Origin: Akkermansiaceae bacterium
GTDB lineage: Bacteria; Verrucomicrobiota; Verrucomicrobiia; Verrucomicrobiales; Akkermansiaceae
DNA: 7,646 nt
Assembly: GCA_023301335.1 (NCBI GenBank)
Contig: JALZVA010000044.1
Span: forward strand, 1 to 7,646
Reading direction: 5' to 3'
Shown: positions 1 through 5,747 of the stretch, piece after piece
Position numbering within the stretch: position 1 is the stretch's first letter
Layout: each line of letters starts with the position of its first letter
The notes under the pieces: model-generated
The model's database searches: none
What the model was told of the DNA's origin: nothing
What the model saw: the letters and a program-made list of their open reading frames with translations, nothing else
Program-made: the position numbers and the translations under genes

Positions 1-186
1 GCGAAAATAAAATTTTTGATGGCGCGTGAGGTTATAGATGAGGCGAAAAGGGAGGGTGAATAAACCAAGGAAAACATTTTTAGGAGCGTTCCACTTTTTT
101 GCTTTGGTGGAGCTTGCCTTTGATTTTCTGGGTTTTTTCTTGCTGGTGGACTTACGGGTCCGGGAATGATTTTTTTTTGCAGCCAT
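1..186 (-). CDS. Partial CDS, N-terminus of an unidentified basic protein
   Basis: I do not recognise this protein. An open frame starts with ATG at 186-184 and runs 62 codons without a stop to the left edge, so only the N-terminus is visible. The first 35 or so residues are extremely rich in Lys, Arg and Ser (MAAKKNHSRTRKSTSKKKPR...), followed by a moderately hydrophobic stretch (NVFLGLFTLPFRLIYNL) that could be the beginning of a membrane or membrane-associated segment. AGAGGA lies just upstream of the ATG (190-195) and a good promoter lies at 230-257, which together support the start. A Lys/Arg-rich cytoplasmic tail before a hydrophobic segment is seen in bifunctional penicillin-binding proteins and other membrane proteins, but also in nucleic-acid-binding proteins. 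The visible part does not decide between these. I am fairly sure it is a real gene and unsure of its function. Confidence 0.6.
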   Translation of the reverse strand, partial: MAAKKNHSRTRKSTSKKKPRKSKASSTKAKKWNAPKNVFLGLFTLPFRLIYNLTRHQKFYFR

Positions 187-189
187 TGT

Positions 190-195
190 TCCTCT
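190..195 (-). promoter_or_regulatory. Shine-Dalgarno of the left-edge gene
   Basis: AGAGGA on the minus strand ends 3 nt before the ATG at 186. The spacing is short, but the match is good and it fixes the start of the partial gene at the left edge. Confidence 0.45.
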
Positions 196-229
196 GGATT
201 GGGGGGAGCTTCATAGAAGCATACGTGCT

Positions 230-257
230 ATTTTATCCTAATATTTCAACTCGTCAA
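230..257 (-). promoter_or_regulatory. Sigma-70-type promoter for the left-edge gene
   Basis: On the minus strand TTGACG (252-257) and TAAAAT (230-235) are separated by 16 bp. Each matches the -35 and -10 consensus at five of six positions. Transcription would start near 223, giving a leader of about 37 nt before the ATG at 186. The promoter sits just past the stop codon of the methyltransferase gene, so the left-edge gene probably has its own transcription start. Confidence 0.65.
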
Positions 258-297
258 TAAGGCATGGTGAGAAAGAGGAGTTCAGAGCTTTAGAGTT

Positions 298-816
298 CTA
301 GCCTTCTGGGTATTGCATGCAGTAATTGAGCACGCACATACTTGTGGCGGTGGCCACATTGTAACTGAAGGGTAAACCCCAAATGGGAATCTCAACGACC
401 GCATCTAGTAAATCGAGACATTCCTGCGAGAGGCCTTCACGCTCTGAGCCAATGACTAAAGCACATTTATGTGGGAACTGGTACGTGCCAAGTTGACTAG
501 AATGTGTGGTCTGCTCTAGGCCTACCAATTTGTAGCCATCAAGGGAGAGTTTTTTTAGAACAGGGAGTAGGCTGCGTTTTACCGTGAGTTTCACCTGCTC
601 GGCTCCATCACGGGCAATTTTACTGTTAATTTTAGCCGTGCCAGTGGCGATCACTTCATTGACTCCGCAGCAGCCAGCTGTGCGGATGATGGTGGAAAGG
701 TTCACATTACTGCGTAAGGGGGAACAAGCGATGACTAAGGGACGGGCTTGTTTCAGCTCGGTAGGTGGCTTGTGGCGGATGTGCTCAAACTTTGGGTAAG
801 CAGCATCGTTATTCAT
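298..816 (-). CDS. SPOUT (SpoU/TrmH) family RNA 2'-O-methyltransferase
   Basis: This predicted cytoplasmic enzyme of 172 residues transfers a methyl group from S-adenosylmethionine to a ribose 2'-OH in tRNA or rRNA. All three SpoU motifs are present. Motif 1 is around residues 33-49 (SPLRSNVNLSTIIRTAG, with the conserved Asn and the RT arginine). Motif 2 is VIGSEREGLS at about 121-130, part of the knotted AdoMet site. Motif 3 is IPIWGLPFSYNVATATS at about 143-159. The protein is close to the catalytic domain alone, with little N- or C-terminal extension. I chose ATG at 816 because GGGTGG lies 5 nt upstream; an in-frame GTG at 825 would add three residues. The target nucleotide cannot be assigned, and TrmH-, TrmL- and RlmB-like members all share these motifs. 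The gene lies about 115 bp downstream of phoU with no terminator between, so it may be read through from the pst genes. That would not imply a role in phosphate uptake. Confidence 0.85.
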   Translation of the reverse strand: MNNDAAYPKFEHIRHKPPTELKQARPLVIACSPLRSNVNLSTIIRTAGCCGVNEVIATGTAKINSKIARDGAEQVKLTVKRSLLPVLKKLSLDGYKLVGLEQTTHSSQLGTYQFPHKCALVIGSEREGLSQECLDLLDAVVEIPIWGLPFSYNVATATSMCVLNYCMQYPEG

Positions 817-862
817 GTTTACCACCCACTACGTGTAGGCGATAAGCACAGCAGTTAAAGAA

Positions 863-888
863 GGACATACGCCGACACTAAGGCGACA
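863..888 (-). repeat. Three TGTC half-sites at 10-11 bp spacing
   Basis: On the minus strand TGTCGCC, TGTCGGC and TGTCC begin 11 and 10 bp apart, between phoU and the methyltransferase gene. The helical-turn spacing resembles a tandem regulator-binding site, but only the TGTC core is shared. The motif differs from the GTNAC clusters before pstS and pstC. Functional meaning is uncertain. Confidence 0.25.
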
Positions 889-931
889 TGTATAAAGCTC
901 AAGACTATTCGCCTCTTGAAAAAGGGAAGAG

Positions 932-1621
932 TTAGCCTAGTTCTGGTCGATCTGCACCATGTCTAATATCGGTGTTAGAGTGGGTAAAGACTACGTCCTC
1001 TGCGATGTTTGCAGAGAGTCCACCAACTCTGTCGAGGTAGCGGGCAATGAAGACGAGGTCGAGATAGTCGCGTTCGTGCCCATTGTTTGATTCGAGAAGT
1101 TTGGTGTAGGACTTAGAAGTTTTCTTATAGGTCTTAGCAATAGATTCTTCCAAATCGACAATTTCCAAGGCGAGCTTAGCATCACCGTCAGCGTAGGCTT
1201 GAAGTGCCTTGGAGAGAAAGTCCCGAGCTTGTTTGTAGAGTGGCTCTAAGTGACTAGCTTCTTCTAGCTCTTCATTCTTGAGCATCTTACGGGCACGCTT
1301 AGCAATGCTGACAGCATGGTCAGAGATACGCTCTAAGTTGGAAGCGATCTTCATGGAAGCGATCACCATTCTTAGATCTGTGGCAAGGGGGCGATATTTA
1401 ACAATGATCTGTAAACCGAGTCTATCGATCTCCATTTCTAAACGGTCTTCTTCATCGTCATCCGCGATGGATTGGTTACAGAGAGATTTATTTCGAGTGA
1501 GTAGCCCATTGATCGCATTATCGATATTGGCTAATGCATTGGTCCCCATTGAAATAGTTGTGTCCTGAAGCTCAACAAGGGCGTCGTTGAAGCTGGTGAT
1601 AATATGTCCTCCCGTATCCAT
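932..1621 (-). CDS. phoU: PhoU, phosphate transport/signalling regulator
   Basis: PhoU is a cytoplasmic, all-helical protein made of two similar three-helix bundles. It couples the state of the Pst transporter to the phosphate-sensing histidine kinase and limits phosphate uptake. The product is 229 residues, a usual length. Repeat 1 shows the family hallmark at about residues 76-111: YRPLATDLRMVIASMKI, then LERISDHAVSIAKR, with the ExxxD metal-binding motif E97-D101 and H102. Repeat 2 ends in FIARYLDRVGGLSANIAED (191-209), where the usual ERIGDHATNIAE has become DRVGGLSANIAE, so the acidic residue and His of the second site are lost. The C-terminus still carries the DIRH typical of PhoU. ATG at 1621 gives the normal N-terminus, but no Shine-Dalgarno is visible. 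The 71-bp AT-rich gap after pstB shows no terminator hairpin, which suggests co-transcription. Confidence 0.93.
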   Translation of the reverse strand: MDTGGHIITSFNDALVELQDTTISMGTNALANIDNAINGLLTRNKSLCNQSIADDDEEDRLEMEIDRLGLQIIVKYRPLATDLRMVIASMKIASNLERISDHAVSIAKRARKMLKNEELEEASHLEPLYKQARDFLSKALQAYADGDAKLALEIVDLEESIAKTYKKTSKSYTKLLESNNGHERDYLDLVFIARYLDRVGGLSANIAEDVVFTHSNTDIRHGADRPELG

Positions 1622-1692
1622 GATAAATGAGTATAGTTTAGATCTGTTTTTTTTAAATGTTTTTTATAAAACGAAAGTTAGGTCTTTTTTAT

Positions 1693-2481
1693 TTAGCCGA
1701 ATCGTCCAGAGATATAATGTTCCGTGCGCTCTTCTTGAGGGTTATTAAAGATGTTCTCAGTCGTGTTCGCTTCGACGAGTTCACCAAGGTAGAAGAAGGC
1801 GGTGTGATCGGATACTCGAGAAGCTTGCTGCATGGAGTGGGTCACGATGACAATCGTGTAGTCCTCTCTAAGCTGGAGAATGAGTTCTTCCACTTTTGCT
1901 GTCGCAATAGGATCAAGAGCGGAACAAGGTTCGTCCATGAGGATGACTTTCGGGCGTACTGCAATCGCACGTGCAATACAGAGGCGTTGCTGCTGGCCAC
2001 CTGATAGACCTAAGGCTGAGCTGTGTAAGCGATCTTTTACTTCGTCCCAGAGAGCGGAACCAATCAAGCTGGTTTCGACTGCCTCGTCTAACACACTTTT
2101 GCGTTTCTCTCCTTGAATACGTAGTCCGTAAGCAACATTGTCATAAATACTTTTTGGGAAAGGATTGTATTTTTGGAAGACCATACCCACGTGTTTTCTA
2201 AGTTCGATCGGGTCAACATCTCTAGCGTTGATATCCTGCCCTAGGATATTGATATAGCCTCGTGTGATCTTGGCAGTCTCGACTAAATCGTTCATCCTAT
2301 TTAAGCAGCGTAATAGTGTGGACTTTCCGCAACCTGAGGGCCCGATGAAGGAAGTGACTTGCTTTTCTGGGCATTGGAGATGAATCCCTTTGAGGGTCTC
2401 ATCTTTACCTTGGTTATAGCTAAACCCTAAATCTTTGATATCGACTAAAGCTGACTTGCTGTATGAATCTTGATCTACCAT
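1693..2481 (-). CDS. pstB: PstB, phosphate ABC transporter ATPase
   Basis: This is the nucleotide-binding subunit of the PstSCAB phosphate importer (EC 7.3.2.1 type). It works as a dimer on the cytoplasmic face and drives transport by ATP hydrolysis. All ABC motifs are intact in 262 residues: Walker A GPSGCGKST (47-55), Q-loop Q103 in VFQKYNPFPKSIYDN (the PNPFP-like stretch diagnostic of PstB), signature LSGGQQQR (159-166), Walker B VILMDEP (179-185) with catalytic E184, D-loop SALD (187-190), and switch H215 in VTHSMQQA. The C-terminus HYISGRFG matches the PstB ending. The ATG at 2481 overlaps the last 7 bp of pstA and has no Shine-Dalgarno of its own, so translation is probably coupled to pstA. 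Nothing in the sequence suggests loss of function. Confidence 0.98.
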   Translation of the reverse strand: MVDQDSYSKSALVDIKDLGFSYNQGKDETLKGIHLQCPEKQVTSFIGPSGCGKSTLLRCLNRMNDLVETAKITRGYINILGQDINARDVDPIELRKHVGMVFQKYNPFPKSIYDNVAYGLRIQGEKRKSVLDEAVETSLIGSALWDEVKDRLHSSALGLSGGQQQRLCIARAIAVRPKVILMDEPCSALDPIATAKVEELILQLREDYTIVIVTHSMQQASRVSDHTAFFYLGELVEANTTENIFNNPQEERTEHYISGRFG

Positions 2482-3605
2482 TTTAATTTTTTACGAATGC
2501 GGTTACGAAGCAGGATGGATATGAGGGCGAAGCCCATCACGAGAAGGAGGAAGGCAAAAATGGAACCATATTGCATGGGTTTTACATTTTCAGATGCGGG
2601 GAGTTTAGAGAGTGTGTAAATATGGAAAGGGAGCGCTTGCACAGATTGTGAAAAGAAGCCCCAGACTCCTTCGTCCACGATGGTGTTGAAGGGAAGGTTT
2701 CCTTTTTCCGTGACCGTGGCAGTGAGCATGATTGGCGCAGTTTCTCCAGCCACTCTGGTGATCCCTAAGACCGTCGCGGTGAGTACTCCAGGAACGGCAA
2801 AGGGGAGAACGGCTTTTCTGATGGTTTGCCATTGGGTAGCACCGAGTGCGTATGAGGCTTCACGGAAGCCTTTCGGGACAGCTTGTAAGCTTTCTTCACA
2901 GGCGGTGATGATGACGGGGATTACCATGATAGCGAGTGTACATGCACCCGCTAGGAGTGAGGTGTCCCAGCCTTGGAAACTGATATATCCACCAGCAAAT
3001 GGGAAGGCCCATAAGGTGGTGTCGGAGAGTTCGGAGACAGAGACATGAATAGGAGCCATATGACAGAAGATACCCCAGCCAAAGAGGGCAAAGACGATAG
3101 AGGGTACCCCTGCGAGGTTGAGGATGGAGAGACGAACCAAGTTCATTAACTTATCATGCTTTCCGCAGTATTCACTGAGGTAGATGGCAGCGGAGACTCC
3201 AATGAAGAGGGCCAAGATCATACAGCAGACCACTAACAAACCGGTTCCTAGAAGGGGTCCTAAAATTCCACCTCCACTAGCTGCGTAATCGTGTAAATCA
3301 ATGACTTGAAGGTCAGGGTTCTCAGTCTGCCAGACATCTGCGTCAGACTTCGTCATAGAGTATTTTACCCCATCTTGGTCATGCCAGACACTGAGGATCT
3401 CTGGGCTTTTAGTGAAAAACTCCGTATTTACGAATGGGGCTTCAGCTTTAAAAAAGGTAGGCGCACCTTTTACGACAATATCAGAGAAGATAAAAATCGC
3501 ACAGCCGATGATTGTGTAACAGGCAAGGCGTAGCAGATTCAGCTGAATACGCTCTTTGACTTCGAACAAGCTTTTCTTTTTTGCAAATGGGTTAGAAGCA
3601 TTCAT
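2475..3605 (-). CDS. pstA: PstA, phosphate ABC transporter permease
   Basis: PstA is the second membrane subunit of the importer and pairs with PstC to form the phosphate channel. At 376 residues it is longer than the roughly 280-300 of typical PstA. Residues 1-24 are basic and cytoplasmic, TM1 is about 27-45, and residues about 47-112 form an enlarged periplasmic loop (WHDQDGV..., DLHDYAASGGG). The core then follows with LGPLLGTGLLVVCCMILALFIGVSAAIYLSEY (116-146, the usual GT...GV.AAIYL.EY block). The EAA coupling loop is ACEESLQAVPKGFREASYALGATQWQTIRKAVLP (235-268), which docks onto PstB. The segment VLGITRVAGETAPIM (279-293) is characteristic of PstA. The ATG at 3605 has AAAGG 9 nt upstream, inside the last codons of pstC. 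The gap to pstC is 5 bp and the gene overlaps pstB by 7 bp. Confidence 0.96.
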   Translation of the reverse strand: MNASNPFAKKKSLFEVKERIQLNLLRLACYTIIGCAIFIFSDIVVKGAPTFFKAEAPFVNTEFFTKSPEILSVWHDQDGVKYSMTKSDADVWQTENPDLQVIDLHDYAASGGGILGPLLGTGLLVVCCMILALFIGVSAAIYLSEYCGKHDKLMNLVRLSILNLAGVPSIVFALFGWGIFCHMAPIHVSVSELSDTTLWAFPFAGGYISFQGWDTSLLAGACTLAIMVIPVIITACEESLQAVPKGFREASYALGATQWQTIRKAVLPFAVPGVLTATVLGITRVAGETAPIMLTATVTEKGNLPFNTIVDEGVWGFFSQSVQALPFHIYTLSKLPASENVKPMQYGSIFAFLLLVMGFALISILLRNRIRKKLKW

Positions 3606-3610
3606 GTGGA

Positions 3611-5587
3611 TTACCTTTGTTGGCGGGCTAGGATGCGTTGGCAGATCGTGTTGATGATGAGAGAGATGGTGAATAACACGAGACCGACCATGAATAGAGA
3701 TTGATAGATCGTGGAACCAGGGGAAGCTTCACCGTATTCCTGGGCAATGATGCCTGTCATGGTGTGCACAGGCTGACCGAGGACGGCAATGCCTTCGCTA
3801 AAGTTAGGGATTTTTGCTTTATTCCCTGCAACCAGAAGCACCACCATAGTTTCCCCAATCACACGTCCAAAGCCAAGCATGATAGCAGCAATGATGCCCG
3901 AGAGTGCGGCGGGTAAAATAACTTTTAGAGAAGTTTGTAAGCGTGTCGCTCCCATGGCCAGCGAGGCTTCTTTAAAGGCCTTAGGAACATTATTGAGTGC
4001 ATCCTCAGCGAGGGTGAAGATGGTAGGGGAGGCCATGAAGGCAAGTAGAATACCAGCAAGTAAGACATTGAGTCGATCATTGATAGGGAAGCCTGGGAGC
4101 CAGCTGAGAAGTGGTGATGCACTCCAGTCTTTCAGCAGTCCGCCGACCACGAGAATCCCGAACAGACCTAACACTACAGATGGAATAGCTTGGATAAATT
4201 CAATAGCTGGTTTGAGTATTCCTGCTTCTCTTTTAGAGGCAAACTGGTTCACATAGATTGCTGTGCCGATAGCAAGTGGGACTGCGAAGCACATGGCAAC
4301 TAAAGAGATTAGAAGAGATCCTGATAATAAAGGAATGAGACCGTATAAGCTTTGTCTATTACTCCCTGTTTTCCAATCTAACCCGAAGAAGAATGCTTTT
4401 ATAGCAGCAAAATAGCTCACCTTTGTTTCATGTGTCCAGTTGCTGATAGAGGTTTCTTGTTCGTCTAAAATCTCTAAGTATTGAGGGAGAAGTTCTTCGA
4501 TGGCAGCGGCGTATTCTTTTGCTTCTGGGCTAATGAAATCGATGTCTTTTAACTTTTCGATGTTTTTTGGAACTACTGCTCTAAGTTTTTCAATGATCGC
4601 AGGGTGCCCCTCTAGTGCAGCATAAATAGGGATGATAGCTTCTTCAGTATCCACCTCTACAATCTTAGATTTAGCTTCATCTATTTTTGTTTGAATTTCA
4701 GAGATAAGTGTTTCTTGCGTGGCGATTTTTTCTGAATCCGTGAGGTTATCTAGTTTGCCACTTTGCTTTACAAGCCCTTCCTTAAGCTTTTGGATAGAGT
4801 TACGGAGTTTATAATTATTCTTTAGTATGTCGTAAGTTTTTCGAGCTGAAGTTTCGACAGTTTTGTGGAGCTTTTCTAAGCCTGCAGAAGATTTTTTCAG
4901 ATCCTTGTTAATGACCCCTAGTGCGCCCATTTGATCAGCAATATCAGTGAGAATTTGATCAATTTCCTCTGGCGTCTCGTAATCATTCAGTGCGTATTGC
5001 TGAGCATATTCGATAGCACTGTCGATAGTATCGTCAGAAATAGAAGTGGTAGAAGGGATACGTGGGGTGACTTTACTTAAAAGAAATTTTTCCCCTAAGC
5101 CTCGGCATGCGGAGTCAATTTCTGCGAGGAGAGTTGTCTTAGCTTCTGCCTTTTCCGTAGTGTCTTCATCGATGTCGAGGTAGCCATCGATGTTATCTTC
5201 TAACTCGTCGTCTAAGAGTCCTTCAAATTCTTCATAAACGTATTTTAATATTTCCTTTTCGCCAAAGCGTTCGCGTTTTTCACTTGTGAATGCTTGGTTG
5301 AGCTTAGCTGAGATCGCGTAATATCCCTTGAGCTCATAGTCGATCATGTTAGAAACTTCTAAGCCAGCCTTACGCGCATTAGAAAGTTCGTTCTTATAAG
5401 CTGGAATGAAACCTATTCCTGATTTGAAGAGAAAGAGGCAGATGAAGAGTAGGAAGACGATGGCAAGGTAGGCGTTCCCTCCAAAAAAGCCTTTAACGAT
5501 ACCAGCAGAATTAAAGTTCAGCCCCATCAAGCGGAGACGACTTTTGCGCTTAAAAAGTTGTTCTTGAACCTTTAGTTTCTCTGACAC
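3611..5587 (-). CDS. pstC: PstC, phosphate ABC transporter permease with large insertion
   Basis: PstC is a membrane subunit of the phosphate importer. At 658 residues it is about twice the roughly 300-320 of ordinary PstC. A basic N-terminus (KRKSRLRL) precedes TM1 (about 38-58). A charged region of roughly 330 residues (64-395) follows, predicted periplasmic by the positive-inside rule and containing long helical, coiled-coil-like stretches (about 225-315). The normal permease core resumes at about 396: YGLIPLLSGSLLISLVAM, AVPLAIGTAIYVNQF (436-449), IEFIQAIPSVVLGLFGILV (462-480), the EAA loop ALNNVPKAFKEASLAMGATRLQTSLKVILPA (530-560), and GFGRVIGETMVVLLVAGN (572-589), a PstC signature. The start is GTG at 5587, with an in-frame TAA 9 bp upstream, a weak ribosome site, and M21 (5527) as the alternative. 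It sits 161 bp after pstS, across a terminator hairpin, and 5 bp before pstA. Confidence 0.95.
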   Translation of the reverse strand: MSEKLKVQEQLFKRKSRLRLMGLNFNSAGIVKGFFGGNAYLAIVFLLFICLFLFKSGIGFIPAYKNELSNARKAGLEVSNMIDYELKGYYAISAKLNQAFTSEKRERFGEKEILKYVYEEFEGLLDDELEDNIDGYLDIDEDTTEKAEAKTTLLAEIDSACRGLGEKFLLSKVTPRIPSTTSISDDTIDSAIEYAQQYALNDYETPEEIDQILTDIADQMGALGVINKDLKKSSAGLEKLHKTVETSARKTYDILKNNYKLRNSIQKLKEGLVKQSGKLDNLTDSEKIATQETLISEIQTKIDEAKSKIVEVDTEEAIIPIYAALEGHPAIIEKLRAVVPKNIEKLKDIDFISPEAKEYAAAIEELLPQYLEILDEQETSISNWTHETKVSYFAAIKAFFFGLDWKTGSNRQSLYGLIPLLSGSLLISLVAMCFAVPLAIGTAIYVNQFASKREAGILKPAIEFIQAIPSVVLGLFGILVVGGLLKDWSASPLLSWLPGFPINDRLNVLLAGILLAFMASPTIFTLAEDALNNVPKAFKEASLAMGATRLQTSLKVILPAALSGIIAAIMLGFGRVIGETMVVLLVAGNKAKIPNFSEGIAVLGQPVHTMTGIIAQEYGEASPGSTIYQSLFMVGLVLFTISLIINTICQRILARQQR

Positions 5588-5627
5588 GCTTTCTTATAGA
5601 AAAAGAGCCGGAATAGGGGAGTAAATA

Positions 5628-5649
5628 ATTGTGACGGAAGTGACACAAT
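5628..5649. repeat. Imperfect inverted repeat ATTGTG...CACAAT
   Basis: Arms ATTGTG (5628-5633) and CACAAT (5644-5649) are separated by 10 bp and enclose two GTGAC direct repeats. This dyad lies inside the putative pstC control region and may be an operator. It could also be incidental to the GTNAC cluster. Confidence 0.3.
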
Positions 5650-5659
5650 GTAGTGTAAC
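5631..5659 (-). promoter_or_regulatory. Candidate Pho-box-like GTNAC cluster before pstC
   Basis: Three GTNAC motifs fall within 29 bp, at 5631-5635, 5640-5644 and 5655-5659, reading GTTAC, GTCAC, GTCAC toward pstC. TTAA-rich repeats (TTAACAGTTAATAAGTTAC) lie just upstream. The same GTNAC core is clustered before pstS. Response regulators of the PhoB family bind tandem direct repeats with similar cores (TGTCA or TTAACA types), so this is a reasonable candidate for a phosphate-responsive site giving pstC its own promoter. The repeat spacing (15 and 9 bp) is not the ideal 11 bp, so confidence is limited. Confidence 0.35.
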
Positions 5660-5680
5660 TTATTAACTGTTAATGTGTAT

Positions 5681-5720
5681 AATAAAAAAAGGCTTTGCTG
5701 ATTAACAGCAAAGCCTTTTT
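5681..5720 (-). terminator. Intrinsic terminator/attenuator between pstS and pstC
   Basis: A perfect 15-bp stem, arms 5686-5700 and 5706-5720 (core GGCTTTGCTG/CAGCAAAGCC flanked by A/T pairs), encloses a 5-nt loop. On the minus strand it ends in a run of Ts at 5684-5690, directly after the pstS stop. It should stop much of the transcription coming from pstS. The flanking A and T runs mean it could also act on the plus strand. Leaky termination here would make pstS mRNA more abundant than pstCAB, as expected for a binding protein needed in excess. Confidence 0.85.
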
Positions 5721-5747
5721 AAATTTCGAGTGCGTGATGAAATCGAA

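Noticed and set aside
208..220. Small hairpin GCTTC-ATA-GAAGC in the leader of the left-edge gene
   Set aside because: A 5-bp stem with a 3-nt loop and no T-tract is too weak to call, and it is within chance expectation.
823..825. GTG at 825 as the methyltransferase start
   Set aside because: It is possible, but the ATG at 816 has GGGTGG at proper spacing, and the extra three residues add nothing conserved.
899..919. Inverted repeat TCAAGA-N9-TCTTGA after phoU as a terminator
   Set aside because: The stem is short and AT-rich with a 9-nt loop, and no T-run follows it in the direction of phoU transcription.
1630..1635. TATACT just before phoU as a -10 box of a near-leaderless phoU promoter
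   Set aside because: No acceptable -35 lies at the right distance, and the surrounding gap is so AT-rich that -10-like hexamers are expected by chance.
1657..2004. 115-codon plus-strand open frame overlapping pstB
   Set aside because: It is antisense to the PstB signature and Walker B region, with no recognisable protein features.
3789..4256. 155-codon open frame on the plus strand inside pstC
   Set aside because: It lies wholly antisense to the conserved permease core of pstC and its translation shows no family features. It is an antisense shadow of a strongly conserved gene.
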